A DNA stretch of 10,026 nucleotides from an uncultured Eubacteriales bacterium (GTDB lineage Bacteria > Bacillota > Clostridia > Christensenellales > Aristaeellaceae), in assembly GCA_900553315.1 (NCBI GenBank), contig USCW01000047.1, forward strand, positions 1-10,026, read 5' to 3'. The notes under the pieces were generated by a model. That model searched no databases. It saw nothing but the letters and a program-made list of their open reading frames with translations, and had not been told where the DNA came from. Made by a program: the position numbers and the translations under genes. Shown one piece after another: positions 1 to 6,986 of the stretch; position 1 is the stretch's first letter, and every line of letters begins with the position of its first letter.

Positions 1-1
1 C

Positions 2-547
2 GGCGTGCTGTGCGTGGAATCGGGCGGCCCGACGCCGGGCGTGGGCTGCGCGGGGCGCGGCATCATCTCCGCCTTTGAAAAGCTGGCGGAGCTGCGCGCC
101 TTTGAAACGTATCAGCCGGACATCGTGATCTACGATGTGCTGGGCGACGTGGTGTGCGGCGGCTTCGCCATGCCCATCCGCGAGGGCTATGCCCGCGAGG
201 TGTTCATCGTGTCCTCCGGTGAAATGATGGCTCTTTACGCTGCCAACAACATTGCGCAGGCCATTCGCAACTTTGGCAGGCGCGGCTACGCGCGGCTGTG
301 CGGCATCATTCTAAATGCCCGCAACATTGCCGATGAGCAGGCCATTGTGCAGAAGGCGGCGGACGAGATCGGCACACAGGTCGTGGCCTACATTCCCCGC
401 AGCGGCGACATTCAGCGGGCCGAGGCCGGCGGCGGCACTGTATTCGAGTGCCTTGCGGAGTCCCCCATGCACGCGGTCTACAATGACCTTGCGGATCGCG
501 TATTGAACATGACCCAGGACGAGAAAGGAGAACAACAGGTATGCTGA
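2..547 (+). CDS. NifH-like nitrogenase reductase (Fe protein), 5' partial
   Basis: The reading frame is open at the left edge; the visible 181 residues correspond to NifH from about residue 82 to the C-terminus. In the family, a homodimer bridged by one [4Fe-4S] cluster hydrolyses ATP and delivers electrons to a NifDK-type partner. Both cluster cysteines are present: GVGCAGRG (fragment Cys16, equivalent to Cys97 of Azotobacter NifH) and DVVCGGFAMPIRE (Cys52, equivalent to Cys132), as is the Arg after the first cysteine. The stretch YIVSSGEMMALYAANNI-like, here FIVSSGEMMALYAANNIAQ, is classic NifH. The P-loop and switch I lie outside the window. The stop codon overlaps the next gene by 7 bp, so the two are translationally linked. 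The neighbouring D/K-like genes suggest it is the dedicated reductase of a nitrogenase-like enzyme, not of nitrogenase itself. Family assignment is very sure; the specific role is inferred. Confidence 0.95.
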   Translation, partial: GVLCVESGGPTPGVGCAGRGIISAFEKLAELRAFETYQPDIVIYDVLGDVVCGGFAMPIREGYAREVFIVSSGEMMALYAANNIAQAIRNFGRRGYARLCGIILNARNIADEQAIVQKAADEIGTQVVAYIPRSGDIQRAEAGGGTVFECLAESPMHAVYNDLADRVLNMTQDEKGEQQVC

Positions 548-1611
548 AGAAAGTGCTTTCCTTTGTGTTGAGCTGCGTAATGCTGCTGTCGATGACCGCC
601 ATGGCGGGCGCAGAGAGCAGCGGCGAAAAGACGCTGTATTATCCCAGTTATTTGCAGGAGAGCGAGGGCGAGACGCTGGTGCTGCCCAAGATGCCCGAGC
701 GCATCGTCTGCCTGTCCAACGCGGCGCTGCAAATTCTGGTGCGCTGCGACATTCATCCCGTTGCCGTGACCGCGCCCTCCTCCTCGGTGGTTTATCCCGA
801 CTGGGTGAAGGAGCTGCCGGTCATCTCCACCAGCATGAGCAGCCTGGACATTGAGGCCGTGCTGGCACTGGAGCCTGATCTGGTCATTGTGGGCAGCTAT
901 CAGAAGGACACCTATGGTCAGCAGTTTGCCGATGCAGGCGTGAGCGTGTACTACACCAGTGAAGGCCCCTCCATCGCCTACAATGAGGCCAAGGAGGAAG
1001 CGCTGACCCTTGCCAAGTCCTTCGGCACCGAGGAGCTGGTGCAGGAGATCGCCGATGAGTTTGCGGCGGCGGAAGCCCGCGCGGCGGATTACTGCGCCAC
1101 CCATGCCCGTCAGAGCATGATGATCTTCTTCCACACCCCCGGCGCCTATCAGCAGACCTCCCAGGGCTATCTGGGCAGCATGCTGGCGCTGCTTCCCTTC
1201 GATAACCTATCCGACACGCTGGTCGATCCTGCCAGCCGCACCGTTCCCATCGACACGGAGACGGCGGTCAGCATGAACCCCGATGTGATCTTCGCCATCT
1301 CCCCCACTGCTCCCACGGCAGAGGTGCTGCAGGGCGTGTATGAGGAAGCCTTTGCGGAGAACGCCGACCTGTGGAACCAGCTGGACGCGGTGAAGAACGG
1401 CAACATCATTTACCTGTCCAACGAATATGTGACCTCCAAGGGCGTTCAGATCGTGAACAGCCTGAACAAGCTCATCGACCTGCTGGAGGAGCGCTTCCCT
1501 GCGGAAGCCTCCTCCGAGGCCGCTGCGGCGGGTGTCGCCATCCCCTATCCTGCCAACATGCAGGAGAAGGGCTACACCGATCCCGTCACCCTGGCCCGCG
1601 TTGGGGAGTAA
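541..1611 (+). CDS. ABC importer substrate-binding protein, Fe-chelate/cobalamin type (PeripBP_2 fold)
   Basis: A 356-residue exported binding protein of the FepB/FhuD/BtuF class, which captures siderophores, haem or corrinoids outside the membrane and passes them to a FecCD-type permease. Residues 1-24 form a signal peptide (MLKK, hydrophobic core, AMAGA before Glu25). The fold is marked by PERIVCLSNAALQIL (52-66), SLDIEAVLALEPDLVIVGS (101-119) and a C-terminal lobe ending in a helix-rich segment. No convincing lipobox is visible: the only early cysteine, Cys12, lies in the middle of the hydrophobic core. That is unusual for a Gram-positive binding protein, so how it is kept at the cell surface is unclear. 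The start at 541 is supported by AAAGGAG at 524-530. It overlaps the NifH-like stop and is followed 11 bp later by the permease gene. Substrate identity cannot be read from the sequence. Confidence 0.9.
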   Translation: MLKKVLSFVLSCVMLLSMTAMAGAESSGEKTLYYPSYLQESEGETLVLPKMPERIVCLSNAALQILVRCDIHPVAVTAPSSSVVYPDWVKELPVISTSMSSLDIEAVLALEPDLVIVGSYQKDTYGQQFADAGVSVYYTSEGPSIAYNEAKEEALTLAKSFGTEELVQEIADEFAAAEARAADYCATHARQSMMIFFHTPGAYQQTSQGYLGSMLALLPFDNLSDTLVDPASRTVPIDTETAVSMNPDVIFAISPTAPTAEVLQGVYEEAFAENADLWNQLDAVKNGNIIYLSNEYVTSKGVQIVNSLNKLIDLLEERFPAEASSEAAAAGVAIPYPANMQEKGYTDPVTLARVGE

Positions 1612-1622
1612 AGGAAAAAACG

Positions 1623-2642
1623 ATGAAGACGACAGCCACCAAGCGGCAGGTCAGCGCCCTGCGGGTCGGTACCGTATGGCTGATCCTGCTGATCCTGCTG
1701 GTCGTGTTGTCGGCGGTAGCCATTGCGGTGGGCAGCGCAGGATATTCCGTTACGGAGATCCTGCGCGCTCTCTTTTCCGCAGAGAAAAGCACGGTCAAGG
1801 TCATTGTGATGAACCTGCGCCTGCCCCGGCTGCTGTTGGCGATCATGATCGGCGCATCTCTGTCTGCCTCGGGCGCGCTGCTGCAATCGGTCATGCGCAA
1901 TCCCCTGGCGGATCCCGGCACCATCGGCGTTTCCGCCGGCGCAGGCACAGCGGCGACCACCATTCTGCTGCTGTTTCCCCATATGACCAATGCGGTGCCG
2001 CTGTTTGCCTTCGGCGGCGCGGCGCTAGCCTGCTGTCTGATCTATTCCCTGGCCTGGAAGGGCGGCATCGACCCGGTGCGCATCATCCTCTCCGGCGTTG
2101 CCATCAACTCGGTGCTGGGGGCGTACAACTCCCTGCTGCAGCTGCTGTATTCTGACAGCCTGGAGGGCGTGCTGGCCTTTATGAACGGCAGCCTGTCCGG
2201 GCGCTCCTGGTCGCAGGTGCAGACGCTGGCGATCTATGCAGGCATCGGCCTTGTGCTGGCCTTCCTGTGCATCAAAAGCGCCAACACCCTGCAGCTTGGC
2301 GATGAAATGGCGAAGTCCCTGGGCGTGAAGGTCAACGCCAGCCGCCTGTTTCTTTCGGCGGTGTCCGCCTTTCTGGCAGCGGCGACCGTCTCTGTGGCAG
2401 GCATGATCGGCTTTGTAGGCCTGGTGGTGCCGCACATTGCCCGGCTGCTGGTCGGCTCGGATTACAAGGCCATGCTGCCCACCAGCGTGCTGCTGGGCGC
2501 GGTGGTGCTGCTGGCGGCAGACACGGTGGGCCGCACCATTGTTCCCGGCATGGAGATCCCCGTGGGCATCGTCATGTCGGTGACGGGCGGACCGTTCTTC
2601 CTCTACATGCTGCGAAAGAAGGGAAAGGTTCGTGGAAATTAG
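1623..2642 (+). CDS. FecCD-family ABC importer permease
   Basis: A 339-residue integral membrane protein of the BtuC/FecCD family (usual length about 330), which as a dimer forms the channel for siderophores, haem or vitamin B12. The start is ATG 1623, not an earlier in-frame codon inside the binding-protein gene, because AAAGGA (1610-1615) lies 7 nt upstream and the protein then begins with a short charged N-terminus and a first membrane helix (about 15-38). Family hallmarks are NLRLPRLLLAIMIGASLSASG, then ALLQSVMRNPLADPGTIGVS (about 64-103), the ATPase-coupling region GMIGFVGLVVPHIARLLVG (about 260-278) and the terminal DTVGRTIVPGMEIPVGI segment. About ten hydrophobic helices are expected. 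Its last 11 bp overlap the ATPase gene. It pairs with the flanking binding protein and ATPase as one importer. Confidence 0.95.
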   Translation: MKTTATKRQVSALRVGTVWLILLILLVVLSAVAIAVGSAGYSVTEILRALFSAEKSTVKVIVMNLRLPRLLLAIMIGASLSASGALLQSVMRNPLADPGTIGVSAGAGTAATTILLLFPHMTNAVPLFAFGGAALACCLIYSLAWKGGIDPVRIILSGVAINSVLGAYNSLLQLLYSDSLEGVLAFMNGSLSGRSWSQVQTLAIYAGIGLVLAFLCIKSANTLQLGDEMAKSLGVKVNASRLFLSAVSAFLAAATVSVAGMIGFVGLVVPHIARLLVGSDYKAMLPTSVLLGAVVLLAADTVGRTIVPGMEIPVGIVMSVTGGPFFLYMLRKKGKVRGN

Positions 2643-3411
2643 AGCGGAAAAGCTGGAGATCGCCTATGGCGATTATCTGGCGGTCAAGGACATGGACGTG
2701 CGCGTGGAAAAGGGCAAGATCACAACGATCATCGGCCCCAACGGCTCCGGCAAGTCCACGGTGTTGAAGGCCCTCACCCGGCTGCTGAATTATCGCCGGG
2801 GCGCAATCTATCTGGATGCGCGCAGCCTGCGGGATTTCAGCGCCAAGGAGCTGGCGCGGCACATCGGCGTACTGCCGCAGATCCACTCCGCGCCCCCGGA
2901 TTTTCAGGTCAAGGAGCTGGTTAGCTACGGACGCATGCCCTACCAGAAGTGGTATGAGCGCTGCAACGACGAGGATCAGAAGATCATCGACTGGGCCATG
3001 AAGGCCACGGGCGTGTGGAGCCTGCGGGAGAAGTCCATCAACGAATGCTCCGGCGGCGAAAGCCAGCGAGTCTGGATCGCCACCGTGCTGACCCAGCAGC
3101 CGGAAATTCTGTTTCTGGACGAGCCGACCACCTACCTGGACATTGCCCATCAGCAGGAAATGATGCGGCTGGTCAAAAAGCTGAACCGGGAAAGCGGCAT
3201 CGGCGTGGTCATGGTGCTGCATGACCTGAGCCACGCCATGGAGGTCAGCGACTGGGTGGTCGTCATCAAGGACGGACAGAAATATGACGAGGGCCGCCCG
3301 GAGGACGTCATCACCGCCCGCATGATGCGGGATGTCTATGACGTGGACTGCGACATCATCACCATCCCCGAACGGGAAAAACCGCTGATCGCGTATCGGG
3401 AGATCTCCTGA
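2632..3411 (+). CDS. ABC importer ATP-binding protein, FecE/BtuD type
   Basis: A 259-residue cytoplasmic ATPase that powers the importer. Visible in order: Walker A GPNGSGKST (35-43), Q-loop Gln83 in VLPQIHSAPPDF, signature CSGGE (139-143, a variant of LSGGQ), Walker B ILFLDEP (159-165), D-loop TYLDIAHQ and the H-loop histidine in VLHDLSHAM (His197). All catalytic residues are present, so it should be active. Translation starts at GTG 2632, overlapping the permease stop by 11 bp; this start gives the usual MEIRAEKLEIAYG family N-terminus, and no other start fits. A weak GGGAAAGG sits about 4-11 nt upstream, consistent with coupled translation. The next gene begins 41 bp downstream without a terminator, which ties transport to the nitrogenase-like subunits. 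Confidence 0.95.
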   Translation: MEIRAEKLEIAYGDYLAVKDMDVRVEKGKITTIIGPNGSGKSTVLKALTRLLNYRRGAIYLDARSLRDFSAKELARHIGVLPQIHSAPPDFQVKELVSYGRMPYQKWYERCNDEDQKIIDWAMKATGVWSLREKSINECSGGESQRVWIATVLTQQPEILFLDEPTTYLDIAHQQEMMRLVKKLNRESGIGVVMVLHDLSHAMEVSDWVVVIKDGQKYDEGRPEDVITARMMRDVYDVDCDIITIPEREKPLIAYREIS

Positions 3412-3452
3412 ACGCGGCGGCACACAGGAACATACGGAAAGGAACGCTTGAC

Positions 3453-4751
3453 ATGATGGACGGAAAAGAACTGATCGGGCGGATGAAGCCGCTCAGTCAG
3501 GTAGAGAGCATGAAACAGGTCGCGCCGCTGACCAACGCCATGTTTCCCGGCACGCACTGCCCTCTGATGGGCGCTGCCATGGCGGTGCGCGGCATTCGGG
3601 ACAGCCTGATCATCATCATCGGCACGGACGAGTGCGCCTATTATACCAAGCACATGACCCTGCACTCCGACGATTTCGGCGGGCTGGGCGGGCGCTGCGT
3701 ATCGGTGGTGCTGGACGGACACGATGTGACCTTCGGCTGCCTGAAAAAGGTCGAGGCCGCCTTTGGCGAGGTCATGGCGGAATATCACCCCCAGGCGGTG
3801 TTTCTGGTGACCACCTGCGTGGTGGAGATCATCGGCGACGACATGGACGCGGCGGCAGATGCGCTGACCGAGCGCTACGGCATCCCGGTGATGGCGGTAC
3901 ACACGGAGCATTTCAAGTGCGAGAATCACCTGCCCGGCTTGGAGCGCACCATCACCGCCTGCTTCTCCCTGATGGGCAAGCTGCCCTGCGACGGCAGCGT
4001 CAATCTGCTGGGGCAGCGCATGGGCAGCTTTGAGGACACGGAGCTGAGCGGCATATTGCAGCGGGCCGGGGTAAAGATCGGCCTGCAATTGCCCTGCGGC
4101 TGCACCGTGGCGGATGTGAAGCGCGCTGCCGCTGCCAAGGTAAACATTGTGGTCAATGAGATCGCCCTGCCCCTTGCCCAGAAAATGCAGACGAACTTCG
4201 ACATCCCCTATGTATTCTTTGACCGTTTTTCCGCGCCGGAGCGCATCGCTGCCTGCTACGCTCAGCTGTTCCAGGCGCTGGAGCTGCCGCTGCCTGCAGA
4301 GCTTGCTGCGCTGGAGCAGCAGGCGCGGGATATGCAGGCGAAAGGAACGGCGGCGCTGACGGGCGTGACCTACATCTATGGCAACACGCCCTTCCGCACC
4401 TTTGAGTTCAACCGCTTTATGGTGGACATGGGCATGGTGCCGCTGGTGCTGCAAACCTCCGCCCTTACCCTTGAGGATGCGGCAGACAAGGCAGCAATCC
4501 TCGCCAAGTGCGACCCTTACGTTACCAAAACGGCGAACATCGCCCCTCTGCAATATGTGTACGACGTGCTGCACCCCATGCTGTATCTGGGCCATGAATA
4601 TGCCAACCGCCTGCGCCAGAAGGGCATTGCTCTGGTGCGTACAGACGGGGCCAGCAGCATGCTGGGCTTTGAGGTCACCGGCTATGCCGTACAGGCACTG
4701 ATGACCGCCGCGCAGGAAGCGCGGGCTTTGCGGAAGGGAGGCGCGGACTAA
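3453..4751 (+). CDS. NifD-like subunit of a nitrogenase-like oxidoreductase (component 1)
   Basis: A 432-residue member of the NifD/NifK/BchN/CfbD superfamily. Three cysteines sit where NifD binds its P-cluster: THCPLMGA (Cys36), GTDECAYYT (Cys61) and TTCVVEIIGDD (Cys122). The spacing (25 and 61) equals that I recall for BchN of dark protochlorophyllide reductase (26/51/112), which binds a [4Fe-4S] cluster. FeMo-cofactor ligands are absent: the NifD Cys275 position (KLNLVHC) reads KVNIVVN (Asn235), and the His442 region reads GIALVRTDG (about Arg396). The chain is shorter than NifD, again like BchN. GGAAAGGA (3436-3443) supports ATG 3453, although the adjacent ATG 3456 is also possible. It is joined to the NifK-like gene by a TAATG overlap. 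I infer that it forms the catalytic heterotetramer with the next protein and is reduced by the NifH-like protein. The substrate is unknown; nitrogen fixation is not supported. Confidence 0.93.
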   Translation: MMDGKELIGRMKPLSQVESMKQVAPLTNAMFPGTHCPLMGAAMAVRGIRDSLIIIIGTDECAYYTKHMTLHSDDFGGLGGRCVSVVLDGHDVTFGCLKKVEAAFGEVMAEYHPQAVFLVTTCVVEIIGDDMDAAADALTERYGIPVMAVHTEHFKCENHLPGLERTITACFSLMGKLPCDGSVNLLGQRMGSFEDTELSGILQRAGVKIGLQLPCGCTVADVKRAAAAKVNIVVNEIALPLAQKMQTNFDIPYVFFDRFSAPERIAACYAQLFQALELPLPAELAALEQQARDMQAKGTAALTGVTYIYGNTPFRTFEFNRFMVDMGMVPLVLQTSALTLEDAADKAAILAKCDPYVTKTANIAPLQYVYDVLHPMLYLGHEYANRLRQKGIALVRTDGASSMLGFEVTGYAVQALMTAAQEARALRKGGAD

Positions 4752-5983
4752 TGGGTCTTTGTCGTTATCTGCCCACGCCTTCGGATCGCATGGGCATTTT
4801 GTGGAGCCTGCTGGCCATCGGAGACAGCGTAATTGTGGAATACGGCCCCGCCGGCACCACGCATTTCAGCATGAGCCTGTTCGGCGAGCTGGGCGTGGAT
4901 CAGCAGAACCGTCTGTTCACCACCCACATGAGTGAGGACGACGTGGTGATGGGCGACGTCTCCCGGCTGGAAAAGGCGCTGGTGGAGGTGGATCAGGGGT
5001 ATCATCCGCGGGTGATCTTCGTGGTGGCCTCCTCGGTATCGGCAGTCATCGGCACCGACCTGCAAGGCGTTTGCGCCTACATGCAGGAGAAGGTCAACGC
5101 CCGTCTGATCGCCTTTGAGCAGGGCGGCTTTCGGGGCGACTACAGCGTGGGCATTCAGGCGGCCTATCGCCTGCTGGCGCAGGACGTTGCCGAAGCGAAC
5201 GTTCCCCGCAAGGCCGGAACGTACAACATCCTTGGCGCGTCCGCCGGCTCCTTCCGGATGGAAAGCGATGTGCGGGAGATCGAGCGCCTGATGCGGGAGG
5301 CCTTCGGCATGGAGCTGAACGCCTGCCTGTGTCTGGACACCAGTGTGAAGAAGATCCAGCAGATGGGCTGTGCCGAGATCAATTTGGTGCTGCGGGAGGA
5401 AGCCGTTCCTGCCGCCCGTATCCTGACCCAGAAGTGCGGCACGCCCTTCCTGCTGGGTGCGCCCTACGGCTATGCCGGGACGCTGGCCTGGCTGGAAAAA
5501 ATCGGGCAGCAAATTGGGCGCGTGGTCTCCCCCGCCCTGCGCGCCGCTCTGAAAAAGCGTGCCATGGAGGTCATGCAGTATCGCATGTACGGCATGATGC
5601 TCAAGGTCAACAAGCCGCAGGTCGCCCTCTTTGGCGATGCGCCCATGGTCACGGGCATGAGCAGCTTTATGGACGAACTGGGCTTCCCTGTGGTGGCGAA
5701 GATCAGCCGTCACAGTCTGCGGCTCTATGAGGCTGCCGATCCTTCGGTTCGCTATCTGCCGGAGGAAAAGGATCGCATAGCAGCCATGCAGGCGCTGCAC
5801 CACACGCTGGTGCTGGCGGACGATGTTTCGAAGCGCCTGCTGGCGAAGGACAACACCTTCCTGCGGGTCAGCATGCCGCTGGTGGACGGTGCGCAAATCG
5901 CCACGCATCTGCCCTTCATGGGACCGCGCGGTGCGGATTTTATCCTGGAAGCTGTGGAAGTTTATTTAGAGACGCTGCGATAA
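4751..5983 (+). CDS. NifK-like subunit of a nitrogenase-like oxidoreductase (component 1)
   Basis: A 410-residue partner of the NifD-like chain, with the same Rossmann-type repeat (for example GTYNILGASAGSFRME, KKIQQMGCAEINLVLREEA, ALFGDAPMVTGMSSFMDELG). It lacks the canonical cluster cysteines of NifK. Aligning the GSQGC motif gives GPAGT (Thr36) at Cys95, Ser11 at Cys70 and Ser95 (VASSVSAVIGTD) at Cys153. In BchB the same GPQGD position carries the aspartate ligand Asp36; here it is Thr36. Cys4 is the nearest cysteine but is 7 residues off the NifK Cys70 position. So the fourth cluster ligand from this subunit is either non-cysteine, for example Thr36 or His38, or missing. The ATG at 4751 shares one base with the upstream stop (TAATG), typical of subunits made in equal amounts. 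A strong AAGGAGG follows the stop codon for the flavodoxin gene. Confidence 0.92.
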   Translation: MGLCRYLPTPSDRMGILWSLLAIGDSVIVEYGPAGTTHFSMSLFGELGVDQQNRLFTTHMSEDDVVMGDVSRLEKALVEVDQGYHPRVIFVVASSVSAVIGTDLQGVCAYMQEKVNARLIAFEQGGFRGDYSVGIQAAYRLLAQDVAEANVPRKAGTYNILGASAGSFRMESDVREIERLMREAFGMELNACLCLDTSVKKIQQMGCAEINLVLREEAVPAARILTQKCGTPFLLGAPYGYAGTLAWLEKIGQQIGRVVSPALRAALKKRAMEVMQYRMYGMMLKVNKPQVALFGDAPMVTGMSSFMDELGFPVVAKISRHSLRLYEAADPSVRYLPEEKDRIAAMQALHHTLVLADDVSKRLLAKDNTFLRVSMPLVDGAQIATHLPFMGPRGADFILEAVEVYLETLR

Positions 5984-5996
5984 GGAGGCATACATC

Positions 5997-6551
5997 ATGA
6001 AGGTACAAGTAATTTATTCCAGCCTTTCCGGCTGCACCCGTCGGGTGGCGGAGGGCATTTACAACGCGCTGCAGGTGCAGGACAAGTCCCTGCACGATCT
6101 GGCCCAGGGCGATCCCGCACTGGACGGGGATATTGTGCTGATAGGTTACTGGGTAGACCAGGGCGGCCCCAACACGCAGATGAAGGCGTTTATGGAAAAG
6201 GTGGAGGGCAAGAAGGTTGGCGTATTCTGCACGCTGGCCTACTGGGCGGATTCCAGCCATGCGTATCAGTCGCTGGCGAACGGCGCGGCGCTTGTGAAGG
6301 AAAAGAACGTGCTGCTGGGCGGCTATGTCTGCAACGGCACGATCTCACAGGCGATGATCGACCGGTTCCGCAGCATGGGTTCTACCGGCCCGCACAGCGC
6401 CTCGCCCGAGAACGAGGCGCGCTGGGAACTGATGAAGGATCACCCCACGCCTTGCGAGATCGCGTTGGCAGCGGAGCGGTTCAACGAGCGGCTGGCGCTG
6501 CTGGAACGCATGACGAAACAGGGGCTGGCGTATCCCGCGATCAATTTATAA
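5997..6551 (+). CDS. Flavodoxin-family protein, likely electron donor to the reductase
   Basis: A 184-residue protein with a flavodoxin fold. The N-terminal beta strand and FMN phosphate loop read VIYSSLSGCTRRVAEGI (5-21; motif S9-L-S-G-C-T14, a variant of the T/SxTGxT loop). It continues with IGYWVDQGGPNTQMKAFME and a second flavin-binding loop around VFCTLAYWADSSHA. In the family, such proteins carry low-potential electrons one or two at a time on FMN. The gene lies 13 bp after the NifK-like stop with an excellent ribosome site (AAGGAGG 5982-5988, 8 nt from ATG). I infer that it supplies electrons to the NifH-like protein, as flavodoxins do for nitrogenase. A role as an FMN-dependent reductase acting on the imported compound is also possible. 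It is the last gene of the operon. Confidence 0.88.
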   Translation: MKVQVIYSSLSGCTRRVAEGIYNALQVQDKSLHDLAQGDPALDGDIVLIGYWVDQGGPNTQMKAFMEKVEGKKVGVFCTLAYWADSSHAYQSLANGAALVKEKNVLLGGYVCNGTISQAMIDRFRSMGSTGPHSASPENEARWELMKDHPTPCEIALAAERFNERLALLERMTKQGLAYPAINL

Positions 6552-6726
6552 ATCTGTTTTTTGAAATATGCGTGACGTTGTTGCAGGACGTTTTTGGATT
6601 TTTTGAGGATTTCAGACTTTAGAAGCTGTTTTCATGAGCGATAAAGAGGAATGGCGAGACAGGAAAGAATAACCATCGTTTCTTCAGAAGCGACGCAGCC
6701 TGTCAAAAAGCTCCATGGGGAAAGTT

Positions 6727-6748
6727 TGAGAGGGCCGCGGCCCTCTCA
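6727..6748 (+). terminator. 22-bp perfect palindrome, probable operon terminator
   Basis: TGAGAGGGCCG is followed directly by its reverse complement, giving a stem of about 9 bp with a CGCG loop. Downstream is a T-rich but interrupted tail (ATTTTCAATCATTTTT). It lies 175 bp after the flavodoxin stop, with no closer hairpin in the T-rich stretch 6552-6650. Seen: the palindrome. Inferred: termination, because the tail is imperfect. Confidence 0.55.
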
Positions 6749-6764
6749 TTTTCAATCATTTTTG

Positions 6765-6985
6765 GCGACGCGCGCCTTCGCACCGTTCGCGCCAAAGGCG
6801 CGCCCGGCGTTCCGAGGCCGCGGAGTGCTCCGCACTGTCCTCTCCCCTTCAGCCCTCCGCTTTGCGTCAGGCCTTCGGAACGGCAAAAATATCTTTCCCG
6901 CCCCGCCTTCGCCTCGTTCGCCCACGGCCTGCGCTATCGCTTGCCCGCGGGTACGCCCTTTGCGGAGCGCCTCGCGCTGTCATAC
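6765..6985. repeat. GC-rich intergenic block of short inverted and direct repeats
   Basis: A non-coding stretch dense in small repeats. Inverted pairs are GCGCC-AAA-GGCGC (6789-6801), GCGGAG-TG-CTCCGC (6820-6833) and GCGC-CTC-GCGC (6967-6977). A degenerate direct repeat begins GCCTTCGC and continues with CGTTCGC at about 6773-6798 and again at about 6904-6930. Open frames across it are rich in Arg, Pro, Ala and Ser with no domain, so I do not call a gene. It resembles dispersed intergenic repeat families, but copies elsewhere in the genome cannot be checked here. Confidence 0.5.
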
Positions 6986-6986
6986 C

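Noticed and set aside
1371..1622. An earlier start for the permease, inside the binding-protein gene.
   Set aside because: The extra 84 residues are an out-of-frame reading of the binding-protein gene. ATG 1623 has a good ribosome site and gives the normal family length.
2..5983. A true nitrogenase (nifHDK).
   Set aside because: FeMo-cofactor ligands and the NifK-side cluster cysteines are missing, subunits are short, and no assembly genes are present.
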